From contig JAXHNH010000011.1 of NCBI GenBank assembly GCA_034520725.1, positions 248,001 through 312,000 on the forward strand: a stretch of DNA of 64,000 bases. Reading direction: 5' to 3'. The DNA is from Gracilimonas sp034520725 (GTDB lineage Bacteria; Bacteroidota; Rhodothermia; Balneolales; Balneolaceae). Of this stretch, positions 9,406-18,488 are shown piece by piece. The notes below the pieces were generated by a model. The model worked only from the letters and a program-made list of their open reading frames with translations, made no database searches and was not told the DNA's origin. Each line of letters starts with the position of its first letter. The first letter of the stretch is position 1. Made by a program: the position numbers and the translations under genes.

Positions 9406-9909
9406 ATGTTAAAATTTAAGATCTTTGAAATACCTGAAGGCCAAAGCGAGAGGACCGTTGACCTGGGAAAAGATGACCTGGATCTGGGTGACCTTGCTTT
9501 TAAGGGTGGAGAAATTCATTTAGAGTTTCACCGTACACTTCATTTTGTGAGAGCTCAGTTTGAGGTTGATGTGAATGTTGAACTGACTTGTGATCGTTCT
9601 CTAGATACTTACGATCATAAGGTTGATCAAAAATATGAAGTTCTTTTTAAGGCCGAAGAAATTGAAGAATCTGCAGATGAGAATGGAGCCGTAAGAAATT
9701 ACGACCATGCATCTAAGCAAATAGACCTGGAGCAAGATGTGAGAGATACTATTTTGCTCAATCTCCCGATAAAAAAATTACATCCCCGTTACCTTGATGA
9801 AGATGGAAACCCCAAAGAAGTTCTGAATGAACAATTTGGTGATATACCTGATGAAGATGAGGAAAACATCGACCCAAGGTGGGAAAAATTGAAAGACTTA
9901 AAAGAATAA
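9406..9909 (+). CDS. YceD family (DUF177) protein, upstream of rpmF
   Basis: Acidic protein of about 167 residues of the YceD/DUF177 family, almost always encoded next to L32 and linked in plants and bacteria to 23S rRNA accumulation. It has the usual core VDVNVELTCDRSLDTYDHKV and the C-terminal DILLNLP-like DTILLNLPIKKLH block; only one of the usual cysteines (LTCDRS) remains. The ATG at 9406 is chosen because GAGGAG lies seven bases upstream; an in-frame TTG further upstream would run through this ribosome binding site. rpmF follows 17 bases later, as expected for the family. Confidence 0.85.
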   Translation: MLKFKIFEIPEGQSERTVDLGKDDLDLGDLAFKGGEIHLEFHRTLHFVRAQFEVDVNVELTCDRSLDTYDHKVDQKYEVLFKAEEIEESADENGAVRNYDHASKQIDLEQDVRDTILLNLPIKKLHPRYLDEDGNPKEVLNEQFGDIPDEDEENIDPRWEKLKDLKE

Positions 9910-9926
9910 CGATAAGGTAATATTTA

Positions 9927-10106
9927 ATGGCACATCCAAAACGAAGAACATCGAATGCCCGTAAGAACAAGCGACGTGCACATCACGCTATTTCCGATGT
10001 AACATTGGCAAAATGCTCAAACTGCGGCGCATTGCATCGATACCACCATGCTTGTTCAGAGTGCGGTTATTACCGTGGCCGTCAAGTAATGAAAGCTGCT
10101 AACTAA
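9927..10106 (+). CDS. rpmF: 50S ribosomal protein L32
   Basis: Small 59-residue protein of the large ribosomal subunit. It begins AHPKRRTSNARKNKRRAHH, the classic basic L32 start, and ends in a zinc ribbon with two CxxC pairs (CSNC and CSEC, spaced by GALHRYHHA). The gene is short but unmistakable, and it lies where L32 usually lies: between yceD and plsX. Confidence 0.96.
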   Translation: MAHPKRRTSNARKNKRRAHHAISDVTLAKCSNCGALHRYHHACSECGYYRGRQVMKAAN

Positions 10107-10117
10107 ACTAATTATTT

Positions 10118-11101
10118 ATGATTGTTGCAGTAGATGCAGCCGGTGGAGATCACTACCCAAAAAATCCAGTAGAAGGAGCAATACAAGCTGTTGATGAAAA
10201 CACGGAGCTAACTGTTTTGTTGGTTGGACCCGAAGATATCATCATAAAAGAGCTTGAGAATCATGAGTACGACAAAGATCGTGTTCTGATTCAGGATGCC
10301 CCTCAGGTTATTGGGATGGAAGAATCACCCGCTCAGGCTGTCAAAACTAAACGACAATCATCTATAGTTGTAGGTCTGGGACTTCATAAAGCAGGTAAAT
10401 GTGATGCTTTTGTGAGTGCCGGTAATACCGGGGCTTTATTGGCTGCTTCCATGTTTATTTTAGGTAAACTGGATGGAGTTTTAAGACCTACTATTGCATC
10501 TTATTATCCTACACTGAAAGGATTCAGATTGTTAGTTGATGCCGGTGCTAATCTGGAAATAAAACCGGAAACAGCGGCTCAATTTGCACAAATGGCTCAG
10601 ATATATTGCCAACAGATCCTAAAGATAGATTCTCCCAAGGTAGGTTTACTGAATGTGGGTGAGGAAGAAGGGAAAGGAACAGAATGTATTAAAGAAATTC
10701 ACGATCACCTTAAATCTTTCCCTAACTTTATTGGAAATGTTGAGGGGAAAGATATTCTACCCGGTAAAGCTGACGTGTACATCTCAGATGGATTTGTAGG
10801 GAATATCGTACTAAAATTTGGTGAGTCTATTCCTGAGACCCTTGAGAAGATGATAGGGAAAGCAGTGATGGACATGGATCTCTCTCAAGAAGACCTAAAG
10901 AAAATAACCACTGTTCTCAGGACAGCCCTGGCGCCCTTTAATTATGAGAATGTTGGTGGTATTCCTTTCCTAGGCGTTAATGGCGTAAGTATTGTTGGTC
11001 ACGGTGGAAGTTCTCCTCTGGCCATAAAAAATATGATCAAAAGTGCCGTTAAGACCGTTGAAAATGATGTAAACGGTAAAATTGTAGCATCTCTAAATTG
11101 A
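10118..11101 (+). CDS. plsX: Phosphate acyltransferase PlsX
   Basis: Converts acyl-ACP and phosphate to acyl-phosphate, the donor for PlsY in phospholipid synthesis; peripheral on the membrane. The 327 residues start with IVAVDAAGGDHYPKNPVEGA, the PlsX N-terminus, with SAGNTGALLAAS, LLVDAGANLE and LLNVGEEEGKG further on and FLGVNGVSIVGHGGS near the end. Complete in comparison with the usual 330-345 residues. Gaps of 11 and 13 bases to rpmF and fabH place it in the fatty-acid/phospholipid operon. Confidence 0.95.
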   Translation: MIVAVDAAGGDHYPKNPVEGAIQAVDENTELTVLLVGPEDIIIKELENHEYDKDRVLIQDAPQVIGMEESPAQAVKTKRQSSIVVGLGLHKAGKCDAFVSAGNTGALLAASMFILGKLDGVLRPTIASYYPTLKGFRLLVDAGANLEIKPETAAQFAQMAQIYCQQILKIDSPKVGLLNVGEEEGKGTECIKEIHDHLKSFPNFIGNVEGKDILPGKADVYISDGFVGNIVLKFGESIPETLEKMIGKAVMDMDLSQEDLKKITTVLRTALAPFNYENVGGIPFLGVNGVSIVGHGGSSPLAIKNMIKSAVKTVENDVNGKIVASLN

Positions 11102-11114
11102 GAAAAATTTATTA

Positions 11115-12107
11115 ATGGAAGTTAAAAGAGCCAAAATTACCACAGTAGGTCACTATCTGCCTGAAGATCGTATGACCAATCATGATCTTGAAAAGCTGGT
11201 GGATACCAATGATGAGTGGATAAAATCCAGAACAGGAATTGAAGAGCGCCGTATCCTGAAAGACCCTGATAAAGCAACCGCTTTTATGGGGACTGAAGCA
11301 GCAAAGGAGGTCATCAACAAAAGAGGGATCTCCGCAGAGGAAATCGATTTGATCATTTTGGCGACGGTGACACCAGATTATTTATTCCCTGCCACTGCCT
11401 GTTTGGTTCAAAAAAGTATCGGTGCAAAAAATGCCTTTGCCTTTGATCTTTCTGCTGCTTGCTCCGGTTTTTTATATGCTTTGAGTACAGGGTCTATGTA
11501 TATAGAATCTGGCAGAGCTAAAAAAGTACTCGTTATCGGAACCGATAAAATGAGTTCAATTCTTGATTACACCGATAGAACGACTTGTATTCTATTTGGA
11601 GACGGAGCCGGTGCAGTATTGTTGGAAGAATCAGACGATGAAACGGGTATCATCGATCAAAAACATTATGTTGAAGGTGACACTGAATGTAGTTTATATC
11701 AACCGGCTGGGGGAAGTCGAAATCCTGCAACTGAAGAAACTGTAAAAGATAAGTTACATTACCTGCGACAGGATGGTAAAGCAGTATTTAAAAAGGCTAC
11801 AACCGGTATGGCTGATGTATCTCTTGAGATCATGAAGCGTAATAACCTGGAGCCGGAAGATATTGCATGGTTAGTGCCACATCAGGCCAATTTAAGGATC
11901 ATCAATGCAACTGCCAGAAGGATGGGACTTTCTACCGAGAAAGTTATGATCAATATCAACAAGTATGGTAATACGACTGCAGCAACTATACCTTTGTGTT
12001 TGTATGATTGGCAGGACAGTTTAAATTATGGAGATAATTTGGTTTTGGCAGCTTTTGGTGGCGGTTTCACCTGGGGTGCTATCTATCTAAAATGGGGAAT
12101 TAAGTAA
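11115..12107 (+). CDS. fabH: 3-oxoacyl-ACP synthase III
   Basis: Starts fatty-acid synthesis by condensing acetyl-CoA (or branched acyl-CoA) with malonyl-ACP. The Cys-His-Asn triad is intact: Cys116 in DLSAACSGFLYAL, His256 in VPHQANLRII and Asn286 in NKYGNTTAAT. 330 residues, normal length. The stop codon shares one base with the fabD start (TAATG), so translation of the two is coupled. Residues shaping the acyl pocket suggest nothing decisive about straight or branched primers. Confidence 0.95.
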   Translation: MEVKRAKITTVGHYLPEDRMTNHDLEKLVDTNDEWIKSRTGIEERRILKDPDKATAFMGTEAAKEVINKRGISAEEIDLIILATVTPDYLFPATACLVQKSIGAKNAFAFDLSAACSGFLYALSTGSMYIESGRAKKVLVIGTDKMSSILDYTDRTTCILFGDGAGAVLLEESDDETGIIDQKHYVEGDTECSLYQPAGGSRNPATEETVKDKLHYLRQDGKAVFKKATTGMADVSLEIMKRNNLEPEDIAWLVPHQANLRIINATARRMGLSTEKVMININKYGNTTAATIPLCLYDWQDSLNYGDNLVLAAFGGGFTWGAIYLKWGIK

Positions 12108-12994
12108 TGAAGACAGCGTATCTTTTTCCCGGACAGGGATCTCAGTTTGTTGAAATGGGTAAGTCCATTTATGAAACCAATCCTGAGGCTATGAAATATT
12201 TTGATCAGGCTAACAATATCTTAGGGATCGATCTTAAATCGATCATGTTTGAAGGCCCCGTAGAAAAGCTAAAACAGACTGAATTCACACAACCCGCGAT
12301 ATTTCTGCATTCGGTTGCATTATTCAAGACATTGAATGTTACACCCGACATGGTAGCAGGGCATAGTCTCGGTGAATTTTCTGCACTGGTAGGTTGTGGA
12401 GCTGTATCTTTTGAAGATGCTTTGAAGATCGTACGCAAACGCGGTCAATTGATGCAGGAAGCCGGAAACTCAAATCCCGGAACAATGGCAGCAGTTATAG
12501 GAATGGATGATGAGGATGTCGAAGATGTTTGTAAACGAGCGAGTGAAGAAACAAGACAAGAAGTCATTCCAGCTAATTATAACTCTCCGGGACAGATAGT
12601 GATCTCCGGAAATATTGATGCTGTTGAAAAGGCTGTTGAAATTGCAAAAGAGGAGGGTGTCAGACTCGCAAAAACTCTTCCTGTAAGTGGTGCCTTTCAT
12701 TCTTCTTTGATGAAGCCTGCTTATGATGGTTTGAAGACACAGCTGGAAGAATTAGAGATCAAAGAACCAAAATGCCCGATCTACAGTAATTATACTGCTG
12801 AGGCGACCACGGATGTTGAAGAGATCAGATCTAAACTCTTAAATCAGTTGTTAAATCCTGTAAGATGGACGCAAACACTGATCAATATGGAAAAAGATGG
12901 TGCTGATTCTTTTGTTGAAGTTGGTCCTGGTAAAGTATTGCAGGGCTTGGTAAAACGTACATTGAAAGACGTAAAAATTTCAGGATATCAATAA
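12107..12994 (+). CDS. fabD: Malonyl-CoA:ACP transacylase
   Basis: Moves malonyl from CoA to acyl carrier protein. FPGQGSQ (7-13), the nucleophile elbow GHSLGEFSAL (85-94, Ser87), a conserved Arg in VRKRGQLMQ and the general-base His in SGAFHSSLM are all present; the late GPGKVLQGLVKR is also typical. 295 residues is the usual size. It overlaps fabH by one base and ends six bases before fabG. Confidence 0.95.
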   Translation: MKTAYLFPGQGSQFVEMGKSIYETNPEAMKYFDQANNILGIDLKSIMFEGPVEKLKQTEFTQPAIFLHSVALFKTLNVTPDMVAGHSLGEFSALVGCGAVSFEDALKIVRKRGQLMQEAGNSNPGTMAAVIGMDDEDVEDVCKRASEETRQEVIPANYNSPGQIVISGNIDAVEKAVEIAKEEGVRLAKTLPVSGAFHSSLMKPAYDGLKTQLEELEIKEPKCPIYSNYTAEATTDVEEIRSKLLNQLLNPVRWTQTLINMEKDGADSFVEVGPGKVLQGLVKRTLKDVKISGYQ

Positions 12995-13000
12995 TATATT

Positions 13001-13750
13001 ATGAGTCTTACTTTAGAAGGAAAATCATGTCTCGTAACCGGCGGAAGCCGTGGAATTGGTAAAGCTATTGCTATCAGGCTGGCAGAATTTGGTGCCGATG
13101 TTGCCATCACATACTCACGTTCGGCAGATGCAGCTGAGGAAGTAAAGAAAGAAATTGAAGGGCTTGGCAGAAAATGCAAATCTATTCAAGCCGATGCTGT
13201 AGACTTAAGCAGGGCCGAAGAAGTGGTCAGTGAAATTGTTGATGACTGGGGTAAGATAGATGTTATCGTGAACAACGCCGGTATCACAAAAGATAATCTG
13301 ATCCTTCGTATGAGTGAAGAGCAATGGGATGATGTGATCACTACAAACCTGAAGAGTGTTTTTAATTACTCAAAAGCAGCTGCCAAGCCAATGATGAGGA
13401 ATCGAGGCGGTTCCATAATCAACATCAGTTCTGTTGTTGGTATTACCGGAAATGCCGGTCAAAGTAATTATTCTGCTTCAAAGGCGGGTATCATTGGATT
13501 TACCAAATCATATGCCAAGGAACTAGCATCAAGAAATATTCGTGCAAATGTGGTTGCTCCGGGATATATTTTGACCGATATGACAGGAGAACTTGACGAG
13601 AAAGTTTTACAGGGAATTAAAGATGAAACGCCATTGGGCAGAGCCGGTAACCCCGAAGAGGTGGCCGATGCTGTTACATTCCTTTCATCTGATATGAGTT
13701 CATACATTACCGGAGAAGTCATCCGAGTTGATGGCGGTATGGCAATGTAA
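13001..13750 (+). CDS. fabG: 3-oxoacyl-ACP reductase
   Basis: NADPH-dependent short-chain dehydrogenase for the first reduction in the fatty-acid cycle. The cofactor loop TGGSRGIGKAIA (13-24), NNAG (91-94) and the Ser144/Tyr157/Lys161 triad (NISSVVG, NYSASKAG) are intact, and the C-terminus has VIRVDGGMAM. 249 residues. Position between fabD and acpP makes FabG the secure choice among SDR family members. Confidence 0.95.
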   Translation: MSLTLEGKSCLVTGGSRGIGKAIAIRLAEFGADVAITYSRSADAAEEVKKEIEGLGRKCKSIQADAVDLSRAEEVVSEIVDDWGKIDVIVNNAGITKDNLILRMSEEQWDDVITTNLKSVFNYSKAAAKPMMRNRGGSIINISSVVGITGNAGQSNYSASKAGIIGFTKSYAKELASRNIRANVVAPGYILTDMTGELDEKVLQGIKDETPLGRAGNPEEVADAVTFLSSDMSSYITGEVIRVDGGMAM

Positions 13751-13845
13751 TTACATGTATTGCAGATACGATACTGAATCTTTAAGTTGAAAAACTTATT
13801 TTATCAAAATTATAACTACTAATTAATCACTGAAAAGGACAAAAA

Positions 13846-14085
13846 ATGTCACAAGACGTAGAATCAAAAGTAAAAGCTATCATTGTAGATAAACTAGGCG
13901 TTGACGAATCTGAAGTTGTTACTGAAGCTAACTTCACTAACGACCTTGGCGCTGACTCTTTGGATACTGTTGAATTGATCATGGAATTCGAGAAAGAATT
14001 CGATCTTAGTATTCCTGACGAAGACGCTGAAAACATTGCAACTGTTGGAGACGCTGTAACATACCTGACAGGTAAATTGTCTTAA
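13846..14085 (+). CDS. acpP: Acyl carrier protein
   Basis: Acidic 79-residue carrier; Ser38 in the GADSLDTVELI motif receives 4'-phosphopantetheine. The start is preceded by AAAAGGAC, one of the few recognisable ribosome binding sites in the window. The 95-base gap to fabG is the longest in the fab cluster and is AT-rich, so a separate promoter for this very abundant protein is plausible. fabF follows 24 bases on. Confidence 0.97.
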   Translation: MSQDVESKVKAIIVDKLGVDESEVVTEANFTNDLGADSLDTVELIMEFEKEFDLSIPDEDAENIATVGDAVTYLTGKLS

Positions 14086-14109
14086 ATAACATAATTTAAT
14101 AAATTACCT

Positions 14110-15354
14110 ATGAGCACTCGTAGAGTTGTAGTAACGGGTATCGGTGCTTTTACCCCAATGGGTAAAAGTGCGCCTGATTTCTGGAACGGTTTAGTTTCCG
14201 GAAAGAATGGAGTTCGTACGATCGAACATTTCGATACTTCCAATTTTGCCACAAAATTTGCTGCTCAGATTGAAGGTTACGAACCGACTGATTACTTCGA
14301 TCGCAAAGAAGCCAGAAGATTGGATAAGGTTGCACAGTATGGCCTTATTGCTTCTGAAGAAGCGATCAAAGATAGTAAGCTTGATCTGGAAAAAATTGAT
14401 AAAGATGAAGTTGCTGTCTTAGTAGGCACCGGTATCGGTGGAATGGAAACATTCTACGAACAATCGATATCCTTCCATGAGCATGGCCCAAGAGGTGTAT
14501 CTCCGTTCTTCATACCTATGTTGATCCCTGATATTGTATCAGGACAGATCTCCATAAAGTATGGATTCAGAGGACCGAACTATTGTGCTGTTTCTGCATG
14601 TGCTACCGGTTCGCATAATATTGGGCTGGCATACGATACCATTCGTTATGGTAAGTCTGACTATGCAGTAGCCGGTGGAACGGAAGCTCCTGTTACCAGA
14701 ATTGGTATATCAGGCTTCAATAGCATGAAGGCAATGTCAACTCGAAACGATTCACCTGAAACAGCCTCGCGTCCATTCGATAAAGACCGTGATGGCTTTG
14801 TGTTAGGTGAGGGTGCCGGAATCTTTATTCTCGAAAGCCTTGATTCGGCTCTTGAAAGAGGAGCCCGAATTTATGGGGAGATCAAAGGTTATGGTTTCTC
14901 AGCTGATGCCTACCATATTACCGCTCCTGATCCTGAAGGAAACGGGGTGATTCTTGCTATGACAAGAGCTTTGGAAGCGGCAGGTATCAAACCTGAGGAT
15001 ATTGACCATATAAATATGCATGGAACATCAACTCCGTTAGGTGATGTGGCTGAAACCAATACCATTAAGAAGGTATTTGGGGAACATGCCATGAATATAA
15101 ATCTGAACTCAACTAAGAGTATGCATGGGCATACTTTAGGCGCTGCGGGAGCCATAGAATCGATCGCTACATTGTTAGCTATCTATCATGGCACTATTCC
15201 TCCAACCATTAATATCGAGAATCAGGATCCTGAGTGTGATCTTAATTACACTGCAAATGAATCTGTGGTTCGTGATGTTAAATATGCGTTGAATAATGCA
15301 TTTGGCTTTGGTGGACATAATTCAACCTTAGTCTTTAAGAAATATCAGGATTGA
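14110..15354 (+). CDS. fabF: 3-oxoacyl-ACP synthase II
   Basis: Elongating condensing enzyme of type II fatty-acid synthesis. The Cys-His-His triad is clear: Cys164 in VSACATGSHN, His304 in NMHGTSTPLGD and His341 in SMHGHTLGAAG, together with the FGFGGHN glycine loop at the end. 414 residues, normal. FabB is excluded by neighbours and length pattern. It ends six bases before rnc. Confidence 0.95.
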   Translation: MSTRRVVVTGIGAFTPMGKSAPDFWNGLVSGKNGVRTIEHFDTSNFATKFAAQIEGYEPTDYFDRKEARRLDKVAQYGLIASEEAIKDSKLDLEKIDKDEVAVLVGTGIGGMETFYEQSISFHEHGPRGVSPFFIPMLIPDIVSGQISIKYGFRGPNYCAVSACATGSHNIGLAYDTIRYGKSDYAVAGGTEAPVTRIGISGFNSMKAMSTRNDSPETASRPFDKDRDGFVLGEGAGIFILESLDSALERGARIYGEIKGYGFSADAYHITAPDPEGNGVILAMTRALEAAGIKPEDIDHINMHGTSTPLGDVAETNTIKKVFGEHAMNINLNSTKSMHGHTLGAAGAIESIATLLAIYHGTIPPTINIENQDPECDLNYTANESVVRDVKYALNNAFGFGGHNSTLVFKKYQD

Positions 15355-15360
15355 TGCCGT

Positions 15361-16101
15361 ATGCCTAAATGGTTCAGGTCACTTTTTAGTAAAAAAGAAT
15401 CAGATCTTAGTCCTGAACTTAAAAGCAGATTAGAAAAATTAGAAAGGATCGTTGGTTTTGATATCGACGATCCTTCTCTATTTTTGAAAGCCCTCCGACA
15501 TCGCTCCACATTATCTCAGGAAAAGTACGAGACATATGATTCATATGAACGCCTGGAATTTTTAGGTGATGCCGTTCTGGATCTGATTGCTGCAGAGATT
15601 CTTTTTAACGATTATCCGGAAAAGGATGAAGGGTTTCTTACAAAAGTAAGAGCAAAATTGGTAAGGGGTGATACACTCTCTGAGTTATCTGTAAAACTGG
15701 GTTTGGATGAACTTATGGAACTGGGTGAAAGAAATGGACAAAGTGCCATTTCCCGAAGTATCCTTGCAGATGCATTTGAATCTATCATAGCAACAATTTA
15801 TATCATTAAAGGTTATCAGGATGCTTACGATTTTGTACACTCAGTCATCAAAAAACATCTTGACCTTTCAGAGCTCATAAACACTACAGATAACTATAAA
15901 AGTGCATTACTTGAGCTGGCTCAATCCCAAAAGAAACCGATTCCACATTACGAGCTGATCAATGAAACCGGACCGGGCCATAACAAAACCTTCGAGGTTA
16001 AAGTTATAATAGGGGATAAAGAACTTGGAAAAGGTAAAGGCAAAAGTAAAAAGAAAGCTGAACAAAGAGCAGCCAGGGAAGCCTTAGACAAGTTAGAATA
16101 G
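15361..16101 (+). CDS. rnc: Ribonuclease III
   Basis: Double-strand-specific endoribonuclease for rRNA and mRNA processing. The signature ERLEFLGDAVLDLI starts at residue 63 (metal ligands Glu66 and Asp70), the second acidic pair is in ADAFESIIATIY, and a double-stranded RNA-binding domain with the GKGKSKKKAEQRAAREAL helix closes the 246-residue protein. A short basic N-terminal extension (KWFRSLFSKKES) is seen in FCB relatives. Last gene of the run that starts at pfkA; fabF-rnc adjacency is common in this group. Confidence 0.95.
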   Translation: MPKWFRSLFSKKESDLSPELKSRLEKLERIVGFDIDDPSLFLKALRHRSTLSQEKYETYDSYERLEFLGDAVLDLIAAEILFNDYPEKDEGFLTKVRAKLVRGDTLSELSVKLGLDELMELGERNGQSAISRSILADAFESIIATIYIIKGYQDAYDFVHSVIKKHLDLSELINTTDNYKSALLELAQSQKKPIPHYELINETGPGHNKTFEVKVIIGDKELGKGKGKSKKKAEQRAAREALDKLE

Positions 16102-16239
16102 AAAGTTTCAATCATTATTACCTTTGATTCACATCAATAGGTGCTTTTCTTGATTTTATAGCCTCTTATATTTGTTTTTTGTCGTATTAACTCCGATTCT
16201 TAGCCCATCTTAATAAGGCAATTTCATCCGGATAGATTT

Positions 16240-17622
16240 ATGTTTGTACAGCTTATAAAACCAGAATTTGAGGAGCTTATAGCAGCCAAAGACTGGGTTG
16301 CTCTCAAAGAGGTTTTAAATGATGTACCTTCGGCAGACATTGCTGATCTGTTACTCGAACTGCCCGGAGAAATAGCTATTGTTGTTTTCAGGCTATTAAA
16401 AAAGCCTATTGCTGCAGATGTTTTTGCGGCGTTGCCTTCCACTAAAGGTGTCGAGCTGCTGGAACTTTTCAACAAACAGCAGTTAAGTGACGTAATGGGC
16501 AATCTTGAGCCGGATGAGCAGGTCTCTATTCTCGAGGAGTTACCCGGTCACCTGACACAAAGGGTCATGAACTCTATCGATTTGGAAGACCAAAAACAGT
16601 TGAAAAAGCTGTTGGGTTATCCGGAAGAGAGTGTTGGTCGTTTGATGACCCCGAGATATGTTCGGGTAAAATCAGAGTGGACCATTCGTCGCAGTATGGA
16701 ACATATCAGGACGTATGGGAAAACGGCTGAGACCATTAACGTAATTTACGTGGTTGACGATAAAGAGCACCTTATTGATGACCTCAGACTGAATCATCTC
16801 ATTCTTGCAAATCAGGATGACCATATAGAGACCCTGATGGATCGTAGTTTTGAGGCTCTTTCTGTATATGATGATCAGGAAGAAGCTGTGAAAATGCTGG
16901 CAAAGTATGATCGTGTAGCGCTTCCTGTTGTAGATTCTGATGGCGTGTTGGTTGGTATTGTTACGGCTGATGATGTAATCGATGTGGCTGAAGAAGAGAC
17001 CACTGAGGATATGCAGAAAATGGCCGGTATGGATGCCCTGGATGATTACTATTCCCAGTCTACAATTTTTAATCTGGTAAAAAAGCGACTTTGGTGGCTT
17101 ATCGTTCTCTTTGTTGGTCAGATCCTGACAGCTATTGCCATGGGGGGATATGAGGAAGTTCTTCAAAAAGTTGTAGCTCTATCTTTCTTTGTTCCCTTGA
17201 TCATATCAAGTGGAGGAAACTCAGGTTCACAAGCTGCTACGCTGGTTATTCGTGCTTTGGCTACGGATGATATAAAACCGGATGACTGGATCCGTGTATT
17301 TAAAAGAGAATTCATTTCCGGACTGATGCTGGGCGGACTCATAGGAACGTTAGGATTTGTTACTTTAGTTGGCTGGGATTATATGATGGGATTACCAATC
17401 GTTTCCACCACTTTTCTCACAGCAGGAGTTGTAGGTTTAAGTTTATTTTGCATCGTTTTATTTGGTAATTTTACGGGTGCGATGTTACCATTTGTTCTGT
17501 CCAAGCTAAATTTGGACCCTGCAGTTTCATCAGCACCTTTTGTGGCTACCATAGTAGATGTGAGCGGAATCATCATCTATTTTTCAATAGCTATACTACT
17601 ATTAAGTGGAACACTCCTTTAA
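16240..17622 (+). CDS. mgtE: Magnesium transporter MgtE
   Basis: Inner-membrane Mg2+ channel gated by cytosolic magnesium. The 460 residues show the N-terminal superhelical domain with ADLLLELP and EEQVSILEELP-type repeats, two CBS domains (about 140-260; SVGRLMTPRYVRV and LPVVDSDGVLVGIVTADDV), a connecting helix, and five membrane segments from about residue 285. The pore-lining sequence SSGGNSGSQAATLVIRAL and the selectivity Asp in FVATIVDVSG are present. The 138-base leader shows no recognisable M-box. It lies 17 bases before thyA, so the three following genes may be co-transcribed. Confidence 0.94.
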   Translation: MFVQLIKPEFEELIAAKDWVALKEVLNDVPSADIADLLLELPGEIAIVVFRLLKKPIAADVFAALPSTKGVELLELFNKQQLSDVMGNLEPDEQVSILEELPGHLTQRVMNSIDLEDQKQLKKLLGYPEESVGRLMTPRYVRVKSEWTIRRSMEHIRTYGKTAETINVIYVVDDKEHLIDDLRLNHLILANQDDHIETLMDRSFEALSVYDDQEEAVKMLAKYDRVALPVVDSDGVLVGIVTADDVIDVAEEETTEDMQKMAGMDALDDYYSQSTIFNLVKKRLWWLIVLFVGQILTAIAMGGYEEVLQKVVALSFFVPLIISSGGNSGSQAATLVIRALATDDIKPDDWIRVFKREFISGLMLGGLIGTLGFVTLVGWDYMMGLPIVSTTFLTAGVVGLSLFCIVLFGNFTGAMLPFVLSKLNLDPAVSSAPFVATIVDVSGIIIYFSIAILLLSGTLL

Positions 17623-17639
17623 ACATACATTATTGTCTT

Positions 17640-18488
17640 ATGAAACAGTATCATGATCTGGTCAGAAACGTTTTAGAAAATGGAGTTCGTAAAGAAAATA
17701 GAACAGGTACCGATACCATATCAAATTTTTCGGAATTTTATAAAGTAGACCTGTCAGAAGGATTTCCATTATTGACTACAAAAAAAGTATTCTTCAAATC
17801 GGTAATTATGGAGTTGCTTTGGTATTTGAGAGGAGAAGATCACATTCGCTGGCTACGTGATGAAAATGATGTCCATATTTGGGATGCTTGGGCTGACGAA
17901 GATGGGCATGTTGGTCCGATATACCCTGTGTTGTGGAGAAAATTTCCTTATTTCGAAAAAGAATCAGTAAGGTTTGAAGGAAATGGTTCAGCTTTAGACA
18001 AAGACGTGTGGGTACGTAAAGAATTTGATCAGGTGCGGCGGGCTATCGATATGCTTAAGGATAACCCAAACAGTCGCCGAATTGTGGTAAGTGCCTGGCA
18101 TCCCGGATTATTAAATGAAATGGCACTTCCTCCATGCCATATCATGTACGTCTTTAATGTTCAAAACGGTAAACTTAACTGCCACCTTACCCAGCGTTCA
18201 GGAGATATTGCACTTGGAATTCCATTCAATATGGCTTGTTATTCTGCACTAACAATGGCCATTGCACAAGAGGTTGGGCTTGAGCCGGGTACATTTGCCC
18301 ATACTATTGTTGATGCTCATATTTACGAAAATCACGTTGACGGCCTGAAAGAACAACTTAAACGTGAGCCAAGGAACCTTCCTACATTAAAGATCGCGAA
18401 CAAACCTGTAGATGAACTTTCTTACGAAGATTTCACTCTAGAGAATTATGATCCGGATCCTGTGATCAAATTTGAGGTTGCGGTATGA
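17640..18488 (+). CDS. thyA: Thymidylate synthase
   Basis: Methylates dUMP to dTMP with methylene-tetrahydrofolate. The nucleophile is Cys166 in LPPCHIMY; NRTGTDT (20-26), the dUMP-binding QRSGDIALGIPFN (185-197) and DAHIYENH are intact. Compared with the E. coli enzyme (264 residues) this one has an extra loop of about 20 residues after the conserved Tyr (GPIYPVLWRKFPYF then residues 106-126), and YPVLWR replaces YGKQWR. The overlap ATGA with folA couples production of the enzyme with recycling of the dihydrofolate it makes. Confidence 0.96.
   Translation: MKQYHDLVRNVLENGVRKENRTGTDTISNFSEFYKVDLSEGFPLLTTKKVFFKSVIMELLWYLRGEDHIRWLRDENDVHIWDAWADEDGHVGPIYPVLWRKFPYFEKESVRFEGNGSALDKDVWVRKEFDQVRRAIDMLKDNPNSRRIVVSAWHPGLLNEMALPPCHIMYVFNVQNGKLNCHLTQRSGDIALGIPFNMACYSALTMAIAQEVGLEPGTFAHTIVDAHIYENHVDGLKEQLKREPRNLPTLKIANKPVDELSYEDFTLENYDPDPVIKFEVAV

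Noticed and set aside
13787..13816. TTGAAA-N18-TATAAC as promoter of acpP
   Set aside because: It fits a proteobacterial consensus, but the tRNA promoter here is of Bacteroidota type; an internal acpP promoter is plausible but this site is not supported.
16102..16239. Mg2+ riboswitch (M-box) before mgtE
   Set aside because: 138 bases are too few and the conserved helices cannot be found.
16672..17166. Open frame of 164 codons on the minus strand inside mgtE
   Set aside because: Antisense to a clear transporter gene; its product has no recognisable domain and no start context.
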